From: Acuticoccus sp. MNP-M23
GTDB taxonomy: Bacteria > Pseudomonadota > Alphaproteobacteria > Rhizobiales > Amorphaceae
Length of the DNA: 64,000 bases
Assembly: GCF_031195445.1 (NCBI RefSeq)
Contig: NZ_CP133480.1
Location: 124,001-188,000, forward strand
Direction: 5' to 3'
The notes beneath the pieces are model-generated. The model made no database searches. It had not been told where the DNA came from and saw nothing but the letters and a program-made list of their open reading frames with translations. This document shows, one piece after another, positions 47,657 to 57,141 of this stretch (positions are counted from its first letter, which is position 1; every line of letters begins with the position of its first letter). The position numbers were made by a program, and so were the translations under genes.

Positions 47657-48958
47657 TCAGGCGCTGGCAAATTGGAGCCCGTGGCCGCCTGACACTGCGG
47701 CGGGCACGCGCCGTCCGAACGCGCCGACCACCTTCGCCGTCACGCCGCGCGCGCCCGCCTCCGCCTCGCCGGCAGCGGCCACCGGATGGGCGTGCCCTGC
47801 GCATCTGAGCGCCAGTCCCTCGTGGAAGTGGCGCCCTTGCTGGACGCGGCAGCCGAGCGCGGCGAGAAAACGCGCGCTGGCGGCGCAGTCGACCCCGTCC
47901 GCACAGACATCGAAGCCGAGCGCACTGGCCATCGCGACGAGGGCGCGGACGACGTTCCGAGCCCGGTCGCCACCCTTCAGCGAAGCGACGAGCGTGGCGT
48001 CGAGTACGACCTCAGCAAACCCGGCACGGGCGAGTTCGGGCACGCAGACCATGCTGGAACCGAAATTGCTGAGCGACACGGCGATGCCACGCATCGTCAT
48101 CATTTCCAGGAACGTGCCGAGCGCGACGGGGTCCGCCGTCGCTGCGGGCTCGGAAATCTTGACGATGAGCTGCGAGGGCGCCAGACCCTCTTCGCGCAGC
48201 ATCGCAGCAATCGAGGCTGCGGCCTTCGCGTCATGGACGATGGCGGGACTGAGCGCGACGACGGCGGGGAGCGTCTCTTTGCCAGCGGCCTCCAGATGGC
48301 GGGCGTGGCGTCCGACCGCACGCACGATGATCCGCATCAGCGGGTCCGACAGCCCGCCTTGTCGGGCAAGGCACATCAAGGCGTTATGATCGACCCGGCC
48401 CCGATCCGCGGACTGCCACGACGCATTCGCCTCGCAGCCGACGACAATGGGATCGCCGCTCCCCTGCCACACCACGCGCGGCAGAAAATCGACGTCGATC
48501 CCTGCCGCGGCGATTGCGATCTCCAGCGCCTTCGTGTCGTCGCTCCGGGACGCCGCCGCGCTGGAGGGGCGCGCCCGCTCGATCGCCTCCGAAAGGTCGC
48601 GCATCCGGATCGGCCGATGGACGGCAACCGCCGTGCCGACCCCCGCCGCCATAGCAAGACTTTCGATGTCCGCCGCCGCCTGGTCCTCCTCGATCAGCAT
48701 CACCAGCGCCGTGCCGGGGCTTGCGATGCCGATCTCGTGCAGGACGCCGGTGCCGTCAATCATCCTCAGCCCGGTAATCATCAAGGCAGGCTTCTCGCCG
48801 CGGATCGCGTCGAAGGCTTCAGATCGGGTCTCGACGATATGGACGGCGTACCCCGCGTCCTGCGCTGCTTTGGCGACAACCTGCCGTACGGCAGGGGAGT
48901 CGATGAGGATGAGTGCGGCTGCGTCGTTCTTTTTCGTCACGAGTTCAGACCCTGTCAT
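47657..48958 (-). CDS. Degenerate receiver-EAL protein
   Basis: A 433-residue protein with a receiver-like fold (about 10-130) and an EAL-like domain (about 150-400). The receiver lacks the phosphorylated Asp (MITGLRM where VLLDLxM is expected). In the EAL domain EAL is EAN (GCEANASW), the metal-binding DDFG is SNFG and AEGVE is ADGVD, while the QG motif (CRVQQGRHF) remains. It probably cannot be phosphorylated or cleave c-di-GMP, but may still bind it or a partner. Its start lies 18 bases after the stop of the OmpR-type regulator, in the same direction. Confidence 0.8.
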   Translation of the reverse strand: MTGSELVTKKNDAAALILIDSPAVRQVVAKAAQDAGYAVHIVETRSEAFDAIRGEKPALMITGLRMIDGTGVLHEIGIASPGTALVMLIEEDQAAADIESLAMAAGVGTAVAVHRPIRMRDLSEAIERARPSSAAASRSDDTKALEIAIAAAGIDVDFLPRVVWQGSGDPIVVGCEANASWQSADRGRVDHNALMCLARQGGLSDPLMRIIVRAVGRHARHLEAAGKETLPAVVALSPAIVHDAKAAASIAAMLREEGLAPSQLIVKISEPAATADPVALGTFLEMMTMRGIAVSLSNFGSSMVCVPELARAGFAEVVLDATLVASLKGGDRARNVVRALVAMASALGFDVCADGVDCAASARFLAALGCRVQQGRHFHEGLALRCAGHAHPVAAAGEAEAGARGVTAKVVGAFGRRVPAAVSGGHGLQFASA

Positions 48959-48976
48959 CGGCCGAGCGACGTCTGC

Positions 48977-49771
48977 TCAGTCGATGATGTACCCCACGCG
49001 ATGCACCGTCCGGATCACCTCGGCTCCGTTGCAGAACGAAGCGAGCTTCTTGCGGATGCTCGACACATAGATGTCGATCCGCCGATCCATCGGGTTACGC
49101 TCTCCGGGGCCGATCACCATGTGATGCAGAGTGTCTCGGCTTAATACGTTTCCGCTGTTAGTTACGAGCGCCGCAAGCAATCGGATTTCAGGTTTTGAGA
49201 GTGCGACATTCTGTCCTGATGTGTGGGTGACCGAATAGCGCCGCGGATCGATCGAGAATTCGCCGAACGCGACCGGCCCGTCGGCGGCGACCGGGTGGAC
49301 CTGTTCGCGTAGCTGCATTATCCGCGCGCCGGCGCGCTTGACGCGGGCGGACAGCTCCCGGGTGTGAAAGGGCTTGGAGATGTAGTCGTCCGCGCCGATC
49401 TCGATGCCGATCACAACGTCGAACACGTCGCCGCGGCCGGACAGGATGATGACGGCCGTCCGCTGGCTGCCGCTCAGCTCCTTGACGAGATCGATGCCAT
49501 TCTCGCTGGTGAGGTTGAGGTCGACGATGCAGATGACAATTTCCTCGCGCGACAACGCCCTGCGCGCATCGGCGAGGTTCGAGGCGGTCCGAACCGCATA
49601 ACCCTCCATCTGCAGGACGTCGGTGACGAGCTCGCGAACCCCCTCGTCATCGTCGACCACGAGCGCGATCCACTGATCGGATATTTTCGGTGCCTCAAGC
49701 GTTCCGGCCTCGTCGCTCAGGCCTTGCGCCGGGGGTACAGGGGCTGCTCCAAAATCCGTCGCTGCTGTCAT
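48977..49771 (-). CDS. OmpR-family response regulator
   Basis: A 264-residue regulator with a Q/A/P-rich leader of about 34 residues. The receiver domain contains VVDDDEGVRELV, phospho-acceptor Asp in CIVDLNLTSENG, and the conserved Lys in ISKPFHTREL. The C-terminal winged helix ends RTVHRVGYIID. No partner kinase is adjacent in the same operon; the nearest kinase is at 51591, on the other side of the RTX gene. Confidence 0.9.
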   Translation of the reverse strand: MTAATDFGAAPVPPAQGLSDEAGTLEAPKISDQWIALVVDDDEGVRELVTDVLQMEGYAVRTASNLADARRALSREEIVICIVDLNLTSENGIDLVKELSGSQRTAVIILSGRGDVFDVVIGIEIGADDYISKPFHTRELSARVKRAGARIMQLREQVHPVAADGPVAFGEFSIDPRRYSVTHTSGQNVALSKPEIRLLAALVTNSGNVLSRDTLHHMVIGPGERNPMDRRIDIYVSSIRKKLASFCNGAEVIRTVHRVGYIID

Positions 49772-50096
49772 CTTCTGAGCCTTACTTGATCGCCCTATTA
49801 AATCTCAGAATGTAAAAAAGTGAAATACCCGTTTGGCGTGTGACATTGTCTTTTTGCAGCGTCGTGAGCGGCCTCGGCCTCGAAACGCAAGGAAACCGGC
49901 GCGATGCGACCCGCGCCTGATCTCGGCCGCGACGATTCCACCTACGGAAAATGCAGAGCGCAATATTACAAAAATAACAACTCGAGCATTACCTAAATAA
50001 TAGCAGCCTTCATTGGAAATTTTGCTATTTCATTTGCATAGAGACTGCCTCGGCCCGTCCCTAACTGTTTCTCCAGCACAAACCTGGAGTAAAACC
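49772..50096. other. Divergent intergenic region, AT-rich, between regulator and RTX gene
   Basis: This 325-base spacer holds the promoters for two divergent genes. The segment 49970-50040 is strikingly AT-rich for this genome (TTACAAAAATAAC and CTAAATAATAGC are examples), which suggests a bent or silencer-bound promoter region. I see no clear -35/-10 pair, perfect dyad or hairpin, and no ORF of interest. Confidence 0.5.
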
Positions 50097-51377
50097 ATGG
50101 ACGACTTCATCGGCACTAACATGAATGACAGGGTCTTCGGCACCGACGCTGCGGACACTCTCAAGGGTCTCGACGGCGACGATACGCTCGTCGGTAACGG
50201 CGGCAACGATCGCATCCTCGGCGGCGAAGGGTCCGACACCGTGCGCGGTGACAGCGGTGACGACGTCCTGAACGGTGGTCTCGGTGATGACGTGCTGCGC
50301 GGCGGTGACGGCAATGACCGGCTTGTCGCCGAGGACGGCGCCGACATCGCCCGAGGCGGAGAAGGCAACGACATTGCCTCAGGCGGTGATGGCGACGACC
50401 GTATCTTCGGTGATGCCGGCGACGATCGCCTGCAGGGCGACGCAGGTCTCGACACCATTGACGGCGGCATCGGCAACGACGTGATGTTCGGCGGCAATGG
50501 AGGCGACCGCATGTTCGGCGACGCCGGCGACGACCGGATCTTCGGCGACAACGGCAACGATTTCATCGAAGGCGGTGACGGGATCGATTTCATCCACGGT
50601 GGTTTGAACAACGACATCATCCGCGGCGACGCCGGAAACGACCGCATCTTCGGTGAGGCTGGCAACGACAGAATGTTCGGCGGAACCGGGATCGACTTCA
50701 TCCGCGGCGGCGACGGTGAAGACACTATCCTCGGCGAGGACGGCAACGACCGCCTGTTCGGCGAAGGCGGCAATGATAAGATGCGCGGCGGCATCGGGAA
50801 TGACCGGATGGACGGCGGTACCGGAGACGACCGGATGCTTGGCCAGGACGGCAACGACACTCTTGACGGCGGCGCGGGGGCAGACGAGCTCTTCGGCGGT
50901 GGCGGCCGGGACGAGCTGAACGGCGGGGCCGACAACGATACGCTCGGTGGCAGCGGCGGGTCCGACATGCTCAACGGCGGTGATGGCGACGATGAGCTCT
51001 CCGGCGGCAACGGCGGCGACACTCTCGACGGCGGCGCCGGTAACGATTCCCTCGACGGCGGCAACGGCGACGACACGCTGGACGGCGGCGGTGGCATGGA
51101 CGAGCTGACCGGCGGCGACGGCAGCGACACGTTCGTTTTCGAGGACGGCGCGACGGTGACAGACTTCAACGCGGCCGAGGATTCTGTCGACTTCGGCCTC
51201 GCCGTCGGGCTCGATACCGGGCTCGACATCCTCGGCGCATCACTCGAAGTCGGCGCAAACCTCGAGATCATCGACAGCCTTGGCGCGACGGTCACGCTTA
51301 ACGACGTCACGCTGGTAGACCTCGCGCTCAACCTCGGCGTCGACCTGCCGATCATCGACCTCGATCTTGGCCTCTGA
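50097..51377 (+). CDS. RTX (hemolysin-type) calcium-binding repeat protein
   Basis: A 426-residue acidic protein made almost wholly of glycine/aspartate-rich nonapeptides (GGxGxDxLx type), with about 36 consecutive units between residues 14 and 350. It ends with a non-repetitive tail that includes DTFVFEDGATVTDFNAAEDS. RTX proteins fold on calcium outside the cell after type I secretion through a C-terminal signal; no Sec signal is present here and no type I secretion genes are in the window. The ATG at 50097 follows TGGAG. The role may be adhesion or matrix; no enzyme domain is seen. Confidence 0.88.
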   Translation: MDDFIGTNMNDRVFGTDAADTLKGLDGDDTLVGNGGNDRILGGEGSDTVRGDSGDDVLNGGLGDDVLRGGDGNDRLVAEDGADIARGGEGNDIASGGDGDDRIFGDAGDDRLQGDAGLDTIDGGIGNDVMFGGNGGDRMFGDAGDDRIFGDNGNDFIEGGDGIDFIHGGLNNDIIRGDAGNDRIFGEAGNDRMFGGTGIDFIRGGDGEDTILGEDGNDRLFGEGGNDKMRGGIGNDRMDGGTGDDRMLGQDGNDTLDGGAGADELFGGGGRDELNGGADNDTLGGSGGSDMLNGGDGDDELSGGNGGDTLDGGAGNDSLDGGNGDDTLDGGGGMDELTGGDGSDTFVFEDGATVTDFNAAEDSVDFGLAVGLDTGLDILGASLEVGANLEIIDSLGATVTLNDVTLVDLALNLGVDLPIIDLDLGL

Positions 51378-51390
51378 TCTGCGCATCAAT

Positions 51391-51455
51391 TCCCGCGCGA
51401 GGCCCTGATCCCCGCGGGAGGTTTTCGAGGGCGGCCGGCGTTTGCGCTGGCCGCC
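51391..51455 (+). terminator. Two hairpins downstream of the RTX gene
   Basis: A 7-base-pair stem with a 15-base loop (51391-51397 with 51413-51419) followed by GGTTTT, and then a 10-base-pair stem with one G-T pair (51430-51439 with 51446-51455). Together they probably end the RTX transcript, since the next gene has its own leader of more than 130 bases. Confidence 0.5.
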
Positions 51456-51590
51456 TTCAAGGTTGAGCTGCGGCGATGCCGCAGGTCGCCCCGACAGATG
51501 ATATACTTTACAGTGCGCTCGAAGACTCTTTGTTTATTATCTAAAAGCAAGATTTTCGTCATTGCATGACCACAGGCTGTCGAGGTTGTT

Positions 51591-54500
51591 GTGGCCGGAA
51601 ACATCATTTTCGAACCTGTCGCGCGGACCGGCAGCTTGCCGCCGTCACTGTCACGGGAGGCCGGTGCGCTCGACCGTCTGACCCGTGTCATCCGCGGCAG
51701 GTTCGGCGCATCGGCCGCAATGATCCTTCCGCCACACACGTCGGATCCCGCCCGCGCACTTGCGGCGGCCGGCGACCTCACGGCGGACCGGCGCCCCGCC
51801 GCCGGCGAAGCGCTCAGAGAGGTCACCGCGCCGATCTTGGGGAGCGTCGGCGAGCAGCTCGGCCAGCTCGTGCTCCGCGTCTCGTCCGATGCTGCGGTCG
51901 ACGCCATCGCGGCGGACGACCTTGAAGATGTCGTTTGTCTGGCCGCAGGCATTCTCGAGGAGCAGGCCGCGGCCCCCACGCTTGCGACCACCGCGGAAGT
52001 GGAAAGCGCCGGCGTCCTCTTTCAGGAATTCCTCAAGGCGGCTCCGGCTGCGATTGCCATGTTCGACACCGGGATGCGCTTCCTCGCGGTCTCGACGTCC
52101 TACCGGACGCTGTTTGGCCTGACGGGAGAGAAGATCCTTGGCCGCTCGCTCTATGACGTCATGCCCGACCTTCCGCCAGAATGGAGCGACCAGCAAAGGC
52201 GGTGCCTCTCGGGCCAGCCGATCGTGGTCGAGCGCGACAGCATTCGCCGGACCGGCGGCGTGCAGAAATTCATCCGCCGCCATCTCGATCCATGGCTCAA
52301 CAAAGACGGCGCGATCGGCGGCATCCTCTCCTGGTGCGATGACATCAGCCCCCGCGTCACGGCCGAAGCGATGCTGGCGGAAAATCAGCACTTCCTTCGT
52401 GCCGTTCTGGAATCCGTCGACGAAGGGATGTCCGCGTGCGATGCGCGCGGTCACGTTCTCTTCCGCAACCGACGGCTGCGCGAGATGCACGACCTCGACG
52501 AGGAGCAGGCGCAAAAAGCATCGCTGCCCGCCGAAGCGCTGAACCTTTACGGCATTGGCGCGACGGAGCGCGTCCCACAGCGCAAATCGCCCCTGTTTCG
52601 GGCCCTCGACGGGGAGCGGGTCGTCGACGAGCGGCTCGAGATCCGCGTTCCAGGCCGGGCGGCGCGACAAATCCTCTCCACGGCGTTGCCGATGGAGGAC
52701 GCCAACGGCGCCTGCATCGGGGCTGTGGTCTCCGAGCGCGACGTTACGCAGTCGGTCGAATCGCTCAGGCTGCTGCGTGAGGCGCATGCGCGCTACCTCG
52801 CGATCTTCAACAACACGTTTCAATTCTGCGCACTGCTGTCCCCGGATGGCAACGTTTTGGAGATCAACAACGCGGCGCTGCGCATGAGCGGCCTTTCGCG
52901 CGACGAGGTCATCGGCTGCCGCCTCTGGGATCTGCCGGGTTTTGCGCGCGATCCGGGCCTGTCGCGGCACGTTGCCGCCGCATTCCGTCTTGCGCGCGGC
53001 GGCGTTTCCCATCGCTATGAGGTCGAGCTCTTCGGCGCCGCCAGCCGCCGCGTGCCTGTCAATTGCGCGCTGGTGCCGGTTTGTGACGAGACAGGCGCAC
53101 TCGTCAACGTCCTCGCCGAGGCGCGCGACATCACCGACGTTCGGCGCAACGAGGCAGCGCTCAAGCAGCACGAGCAGGAGTTGCGGCTGATCCTCAACAG
53201 CGTGCCTTCACGCATCATGGTCAAGAACACGCGCAACGAGATCCTGCGCTGCAACCGCGCGGCGGCCGACGCACTGGGCCGGGGCATCGCCGATGTTGAG
53301 GGGATCAACCTCGAGGCGATCCGCCCGGACCTTGCGCAGCGCGAGTGGCGCAGCGACCTGCGCGTCATCGCCCAGGGCACAATGGTTTCCGCCGCGCCGG
53401 GACCGGACGACATGACGGAGGGCGCAAGCGGCTGGGTCAGCACGACCCGCGTCCCCTTCGCCGACGCCACCACCGGCGAGCAGCTCGTCTGCGTTGTCAC
53501 CAGCGACGTGACCGAACTGGTGGAGGCCCAGCTTGCCTTGCGCGAAAGCGAGTACCAGCACCGCCAGATGTTCAGCCGCACGCCGATGATGCTGCAATCG
53601 ACCGACCTCGAAGGCGCGCTCGAACACGTCAGCGACTACTGGTGCGACAAGCTCGGCTACACGCGTGCGGAGGCTCTGTTCCGCCCGTTCACCGATTTCA
53701 TGACCACCGGATCCCGCGAGCGCGCCCTTGCCAACCGCGCCCACGCGAGCCCGCCCGGCGGTGGTACACAGACCCTGCACGGCGAGTACGAATTCGTCCG
53801 TTCCGACGGCCAGGTTCTCGAGATCGAGCTCTCGGAGCTGATCGAATGGGAGGACGAGGGCAGCTGCAACCGGGTGATCGGCGTTCTCACCGACGTTACC
53901 GAGCGGCGTCGCGCGGAGCGTGACCTCATGCACATGCAGCGGATGGAATCGGTCGGTCAGCTCACCGGGGGCCTCGCACACGACTTCAACAATCTGTTGT
54001 GCGTCGTCCAGGGCAATCTCGAGCTTCTGGATGTGTCGGTGGACAATGATCCGGTCGCACGGCGCCGGGTGAAGGCGGCGGCCAAGGCGGTTGAAAGCGG
54101 CGCTCAGCTGACGCGCCGTCTGCTGACGTTTGCGCGCCGCCAGCCCCTCTCCCGCGCCACGCTTGACCTCGTCACGCTGGTGCGCGGCATCACCGACCTC
54201 CTCCGCCGCGCAGCAGGCGAGGCCGTGCGTATTGAGGTCGACGCCCCCGAAATGAAGCTGGCGGTAAACACCGACGCCTCGCAGGTGGAAGCCGCCCTCC
54301 TGAACCTCACCGTCAATGCGCGCGATGCGATGCCTGACGGCGGGACCCTGACGATCAGGGCCGCGCTCGTCACATTCGGGGACGGCGAGGCGCCGCAGCA
54401 GCTGGAGCCCGGCAGCTACGTCTGCCTCAGCATCATCGATACCGGCGAGGGTATTCCGCCGGAGCTGCAATCGCGCGTGTTGGAGCCGTTCTTCACCACC

Positions 54501-55046
54501 AAGCACAGCGGTTCGGGCAGCGGCCTCGGGCTGAGCATGGTCTACGGCTTCATGCAGCAGACCGGCGGTGCGGTCACGCTTTCCAGCGCGCTGGGCGAAG
54601 GCACGACGATCAACCTCTATTTCCGGCAGTCGACCGACATGGTGGCCGTGCCGCCCACCACCCCCACGGACGAGGAAACGCCAGACACCGCTGTGCGCGA
54701 CGCGACGATCCTCGTGGTCGAGGATCAGGCGGAGGTGCGGGTGGTGCTGGTCGAGGCGCTGCAGAGGCTTGGTTACATGACGATCGATACCGGCGACGTC
54801 GCCGAGGTGGAGGAGGTGCTCGCAGCGTTCGACGTCGACCTCGTCCTCTCCGACGTCGTGCTGCCCGGCCCGCGCAACGGCCTCGCCCTCGCACGGGACC
54901 TCTTCGAAACGAGGCCCGATCTACCCGTGGTGATGATGAGCGGCAATGCAGACGCGGAGGCGGTCATCAACGACCGCCTCACCATGCTCCGCAAGCCGTT
55001 CCAGCGCGAGGAACTTGCCCGCGCCATCGCCGAAGCCCTCGCCTGA
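51591..55046 (+). CDS. Multi-PAS hybrid sensor histidine kinase
   Basis: A 1151-residue cytoplasmic kinase. A GAF-like N-terminus (1-135) is followed by five PAS-type domains (from about 140 to 775). HisKA has the phospho-acceptor His in GGLAHDFNNLL near residue 797. HATPase_c shows NLTVNARDAMPDGG, DTGEGIPPELQSR and GSGLGLSMVYGF. The C-terminal receiver has Asp in VLSDVVLPG near residue 1087. There are no transmembrane segments, so the signal is intracellular. It starts at a GTG with GAGG 5 bases upstream. The OmpR-type regulator on the other side of the RTX gene is a possible output partner. Confidence 0.9.
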   Translation: MAGNIIFEPVARTGSLPPSLSREAGALDRLTRVIRGRFGASAAMILPPHTSDPARALAAAGDLTADRRPAAGEALREVTAPILGSVGEQLGQLVLRVSSDAAVDAIAADDLEDVVCLAAGILEEQAAAPTLATTAEVESAGVLFQEFLKAAPAAIAMFDTGMRFLAVSTSYRTLFGLTGEKILGRSLYDVMPDLPPEWSDQQRRCLSGQPIVVERDSIRRTGGVQKFIRRHLDPWLNKDGAIGGILSWCDDISPRVTAEAMLAENQHFLRAVLESVDEGMSACDARGHVLFRNRRLREMHDLDEEQAQKASLPAEALNLYGIGATERVPQRKSPLFRALDGERVVDERLEIRVPGRAARQILSTALPMEDANGACIGAVVSERDVTQSVESLRLLREAHARYLAIFNNTFQFCALLSPDGNVLEINNAALRMSGLSRDEVIGCRLWDLPGFARDPGLSRHVAAAFRLARGGVSHRYEVELFGAASRRVPVNCALVPVCDETGALVNVLAEARDITDVRRNEAALKQHEQELRLILNSVPSRIMVKNTRNEILRCNRAAADALGRGIADVEGINLEAIRPDLAQREWRSDLRVIAQGTMVSAAPGPDDMTEGASGWVSTTRVPFADATTGEQLVCVVTSDVTELVEAQLALRESEYQHRQMFSRTPMMLQSTDLEGALEHVSDYWCDKLGYTRAEALFRPFTDFMTTGSRERALANRAHASPPGGGTQTLHGEYEFVRSDGQVLEIELSELIEWEDEGSCNRVIGVLTDVTERRRAERDLMHMQRMESVGQLTGGLAHDFNNLLCVVQGNLELLDVSVDNDPVARRRVKAAAKAVESGAQLTRRLLTFARRQPLSRATLDLVTLVRGITDLLRRAAGEAVRIEVDAPEMKLAVNTDASQVEAALLNLTVNARDAMPDGGTLTIRAALVTFGDGEAPQQLEPGSYVCLSIIDTGEGIPPELQSRVLEPFFTTKHSGSGSGLGLSMVYGFMQQTGGAVTLSSALGEGTTINLYFRQSTDMVAVPPTTPTDEETPDTAVRDATILVVEDQAEVRVVLVEALQRLGYMTIDTGDVAEVEEVLAAFDVDLVLSDVVLPGPRNGLALARDLFETRPDLPVVMMSGNADAEAVINDRLTMLRKPFQREELARAIAEALA

Positions 55047-55468
55047 CGGGCGCGGCGCGTGTGCCCTGACATCGCGCTTTGGGATTGAAGGCGGCGCCGA
55101 TGTCGTCTTCATCTATTGCCGCGCCGTCTGTGGCGGGATTCATCGGCTTCTGGAGCGCAGACGGCCACCACCCAACGTCAGCGCCTCAAGGAACGTCATC
55201 GCGGTTGCGCAATGGCCTTTGCTGCATCTGGTTCTTGTTGCCGGACGTTGGCAGCGCGCGCTTGTTTGCAGAGTTCTGCTAAAATTCTTCGTAAAGGCGC
55301 AGTACCGGCAACGCATTGAAAATAGACCGATCGAGAACAGATCGTGATGATCTTGCGCAGCCCCTGAAGATCCATGTCGGATCGGTCCGTGAGAGGAAAC
55401 ACCTTCAATGTTCGCCTTGTAAAATAAGGCGGCTTGTTGCCGTGGCCCGCTCATCCGGCCCGTGCCCC
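55047..55468. other. Intergenic region between the hybrid kinase and the sulfatase (convergent)
   Basis: This 422-base stretch has no convincing gene. A minus-strand frame (55140-55472) overlaps the sulfatase stop by ATGA but encodes a Cys/Ser/Arg-rich sequence without homology cues and looks like noise. There is a small hairpin (CGCCTT at 55413-55418 with AAGGCG at 55426-55431) that could help terminate the sulfatase transcript. Composition is somewhat less GC-rich than the flanks. Confidence 0.5.
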
Positions 55469-56953
55469 TCATCCGCTGCCATCAGGGTCGTCGAGCCGGT
55501 TGATGGCGGGATCGAAGGACCAGACTTGGGTGCTCTCCGGCTGGATGGCGCGCGCCCATGCCCCGAGCCGGTCTTTCTCGATCCGGCGTTCGGCCATCCG
55601 CGCGGCAATCTCGCCAGCGTTCCAGCCTTCGGTGAGGCGGGCGCGCAGCGCATTGCGCACGGTCTGGTGGGCCGGGTCCGCTGCCAGATTGCGGGTTTCC
55701 AGGGGGTCTGCGGCAAGGTCGAACAGCTGGTCGGGCGCATTGTCGTAGATGATGAGCTTGTGGTCGCCCGAACGGATCATCCGCTGCTGCACGGCGCGGC
55801 CGCCGGTCCAGGCCGGCACGGCGTCGGTGCAGTATTCGGAGAAGGTTTCGCTCTGCCACGGTGCGGCGGCATCCTGCGCCAGAGCCCAGAAGCTGCGGCC
55901 ATCGGCGTGGGGCAGTGGCGCGCCGCCCATCGCCTCGATCATGGTCTGGCTGAGGTCGGTGAGGTTGACCACCTGGTCCCGCACCGCGCCCGCAGGCAGG
56001 ACGCCCGGCAACCGCATCACCAGCGGGACCTTCACCGATTCCTCGTAGAACGTGTGCTTCCACCACAGGTCGCGCTCGCCCACATGGTCGCCATGGTCGG
56101 AGGCGTAAACGATCAGCGTGTCATCCATCAGCCCCGCCTCGCCTAGCGCGGCGAGCACGCGGCCGATCATCTCGTCCATCCGCGCCACAAGGCCCCAATA
56201 TGCAGCGCGCGCCCGCGCCACGGCATCGGCCGGCACATCGTCGATGCCGCGGTTCCCGCGCCACCAGGTGTGGAACGGGTGGTCTGCGGCCTCGGGGCCA
56301 AGGTTCGGCGGCGGCACACGGTCCGCGTAGGCCTCGAAGGCGGCCCGGTCCACAACGTAGGGCGGGTGGGGCAGCATCAGGCCGACAGTGAGCGCAAACG
56401 GGGTCCCGCTGGCAGCATGCCGCGGCGCCTCCTCGCGCAGCCATTTGACCGCGGCTTCGGTCACGTCTTCGTCCTTGGCCTGGTAGGCGCCATGGCCGGG
56501 GCCGCTTTTGGCCACCGCTTCGGGCTGCGGATCGTTGGTGCCGGCCAGTACGCCGAGCGAATGGCGCGACGTGCCCGGCCAGTTGGGGCTGTGGTCGCCC
56601 ACATGGCGCTCCGCATAGCCGTGCAGCTGGTCCGGCCCCAGCGCATGCATCCGGCCGATCAGCACCGGCCGCGCCCCGGCCGCGCCCATCGCGTGGAGCC
56701 ATGTGGGGAGGTCCGAGCGCAAGATATCGTCGTTGGTCCAGCACTCCTGCCGGTGGGGAAAGCGGCCGGTCAGCATGCTCATCCGGCTTGGGACGCACAC
56801 TGGCGAAGGGCAGTAGGCGTTGGTGAAGCGCACGCCTTCGGCTGCAAGCCGGTCGATGTGCGGGGTATCGACCACCTTGTCGCCATAGCAGCCGGTGACA
56901 GCCGGTGTGTGCTGGTCGGAAAAGAGAAAGAGCAGGTTGCGGGGTTTTGCCAT
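55469..56953 (-). CDS. Type I sulfatase
   Basis: A 494-residue sulfatase of the alkaline phosphatase fold. The N-terminus holds the metal site FLFSDQH (Asp13), and the signature PVCVPSRMSMLTG contains Cys53, which is converted to formylglycine by a maturase. DHGDHVGERDLWWKHTFYEESV supplies more metal and substrate residues. It resembles choline-sulfatase and arylsulfatase branches, but the substrate is not certain. No signal peptide is seen, so it is probably cytoplasmic. The ATG at 56953 is used; upstream codons to a TTG at 57004 are low-complexity. Confidence 0.87.
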   Translation of the reverse strand: MAKPRNLLFLFSDQHTPAVTGCYGDKVVDTPHIDRLAAEGVRFTNAYCPSPVCVPSRMSMLTGRFPHRQECWTNDDILRSDLPTWLHAMGAAGARPVLIGRMHALGPDQLHGYAERHVGDHSPNWPGTSRHSLGVLAGTNDPQPEAVAKSGPGHGAYQAKDEDVTEAAVKWLREEAPRHAASGTPFALTVGLMLPHPPYVVDRAAFEAYADRVPPPNLGPEAADHPFHTWWRGNRGIDDVPADAVARARAAYWGLVARMDEMIGRVLAALGEAGLMDDTLIVYASDHGDHVGERDLWWKHTFYEESVKVPLVMRLPGVLPAGAVRDQVVNLTDLSQTMIEAMGGAPLPHADGRSFWALAQDAAAPWQSETFSEYCTDAVPAWTGGRAVQQRMIRSGDHKLIIYDNAPDQLFDLAADPLETRNLAADPAHQTVRNALRARLTEGWNAGEIAARMAERRIEKDRLGAWARAIQPESTQVWSFDPAINRLDDPDGSG

Positions 56954-57141
56954 CGGGGCGTTCTGCCTCTTGTTGCGGGGCGCATGGTGCCGGCGGTGCC
57001 CCAACGCAATTGACGAGTTCGGACGGTAATCTTAGGAGTTTGCCAAAGCGCACCGGCTTCGTAACGTGCTTCAATGGGATCCGGCTACACGAAAGCCATG
57101 GCCGGTCAGTCGCCGCGGCTGGGCAAGCAAGGACGAGTGGT

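Noticed and set aside
50097-51150. Tandem DNA repeats suggesting a CRISPR or satellite array
   Set aside because: The 27-base periodicity comes from coding nonapeptide RTX repeats, with no spacer/repeat structure.
50030-51355. 441-codon minus-strand Pro/Ser-rich frame
   Set aside because: It is the mirror of the glycine/aspartate repeats of the RTX gene (GGC/GAC codons read backwards).
55140-55472. 110-codon minus-strand frame overlapping the sulfatase stop by ATGA
   Set aside because: The overlap geometry is attractive, but the product is Cys/Arg/Ser-rich without structure or homology cues; more likely chance.
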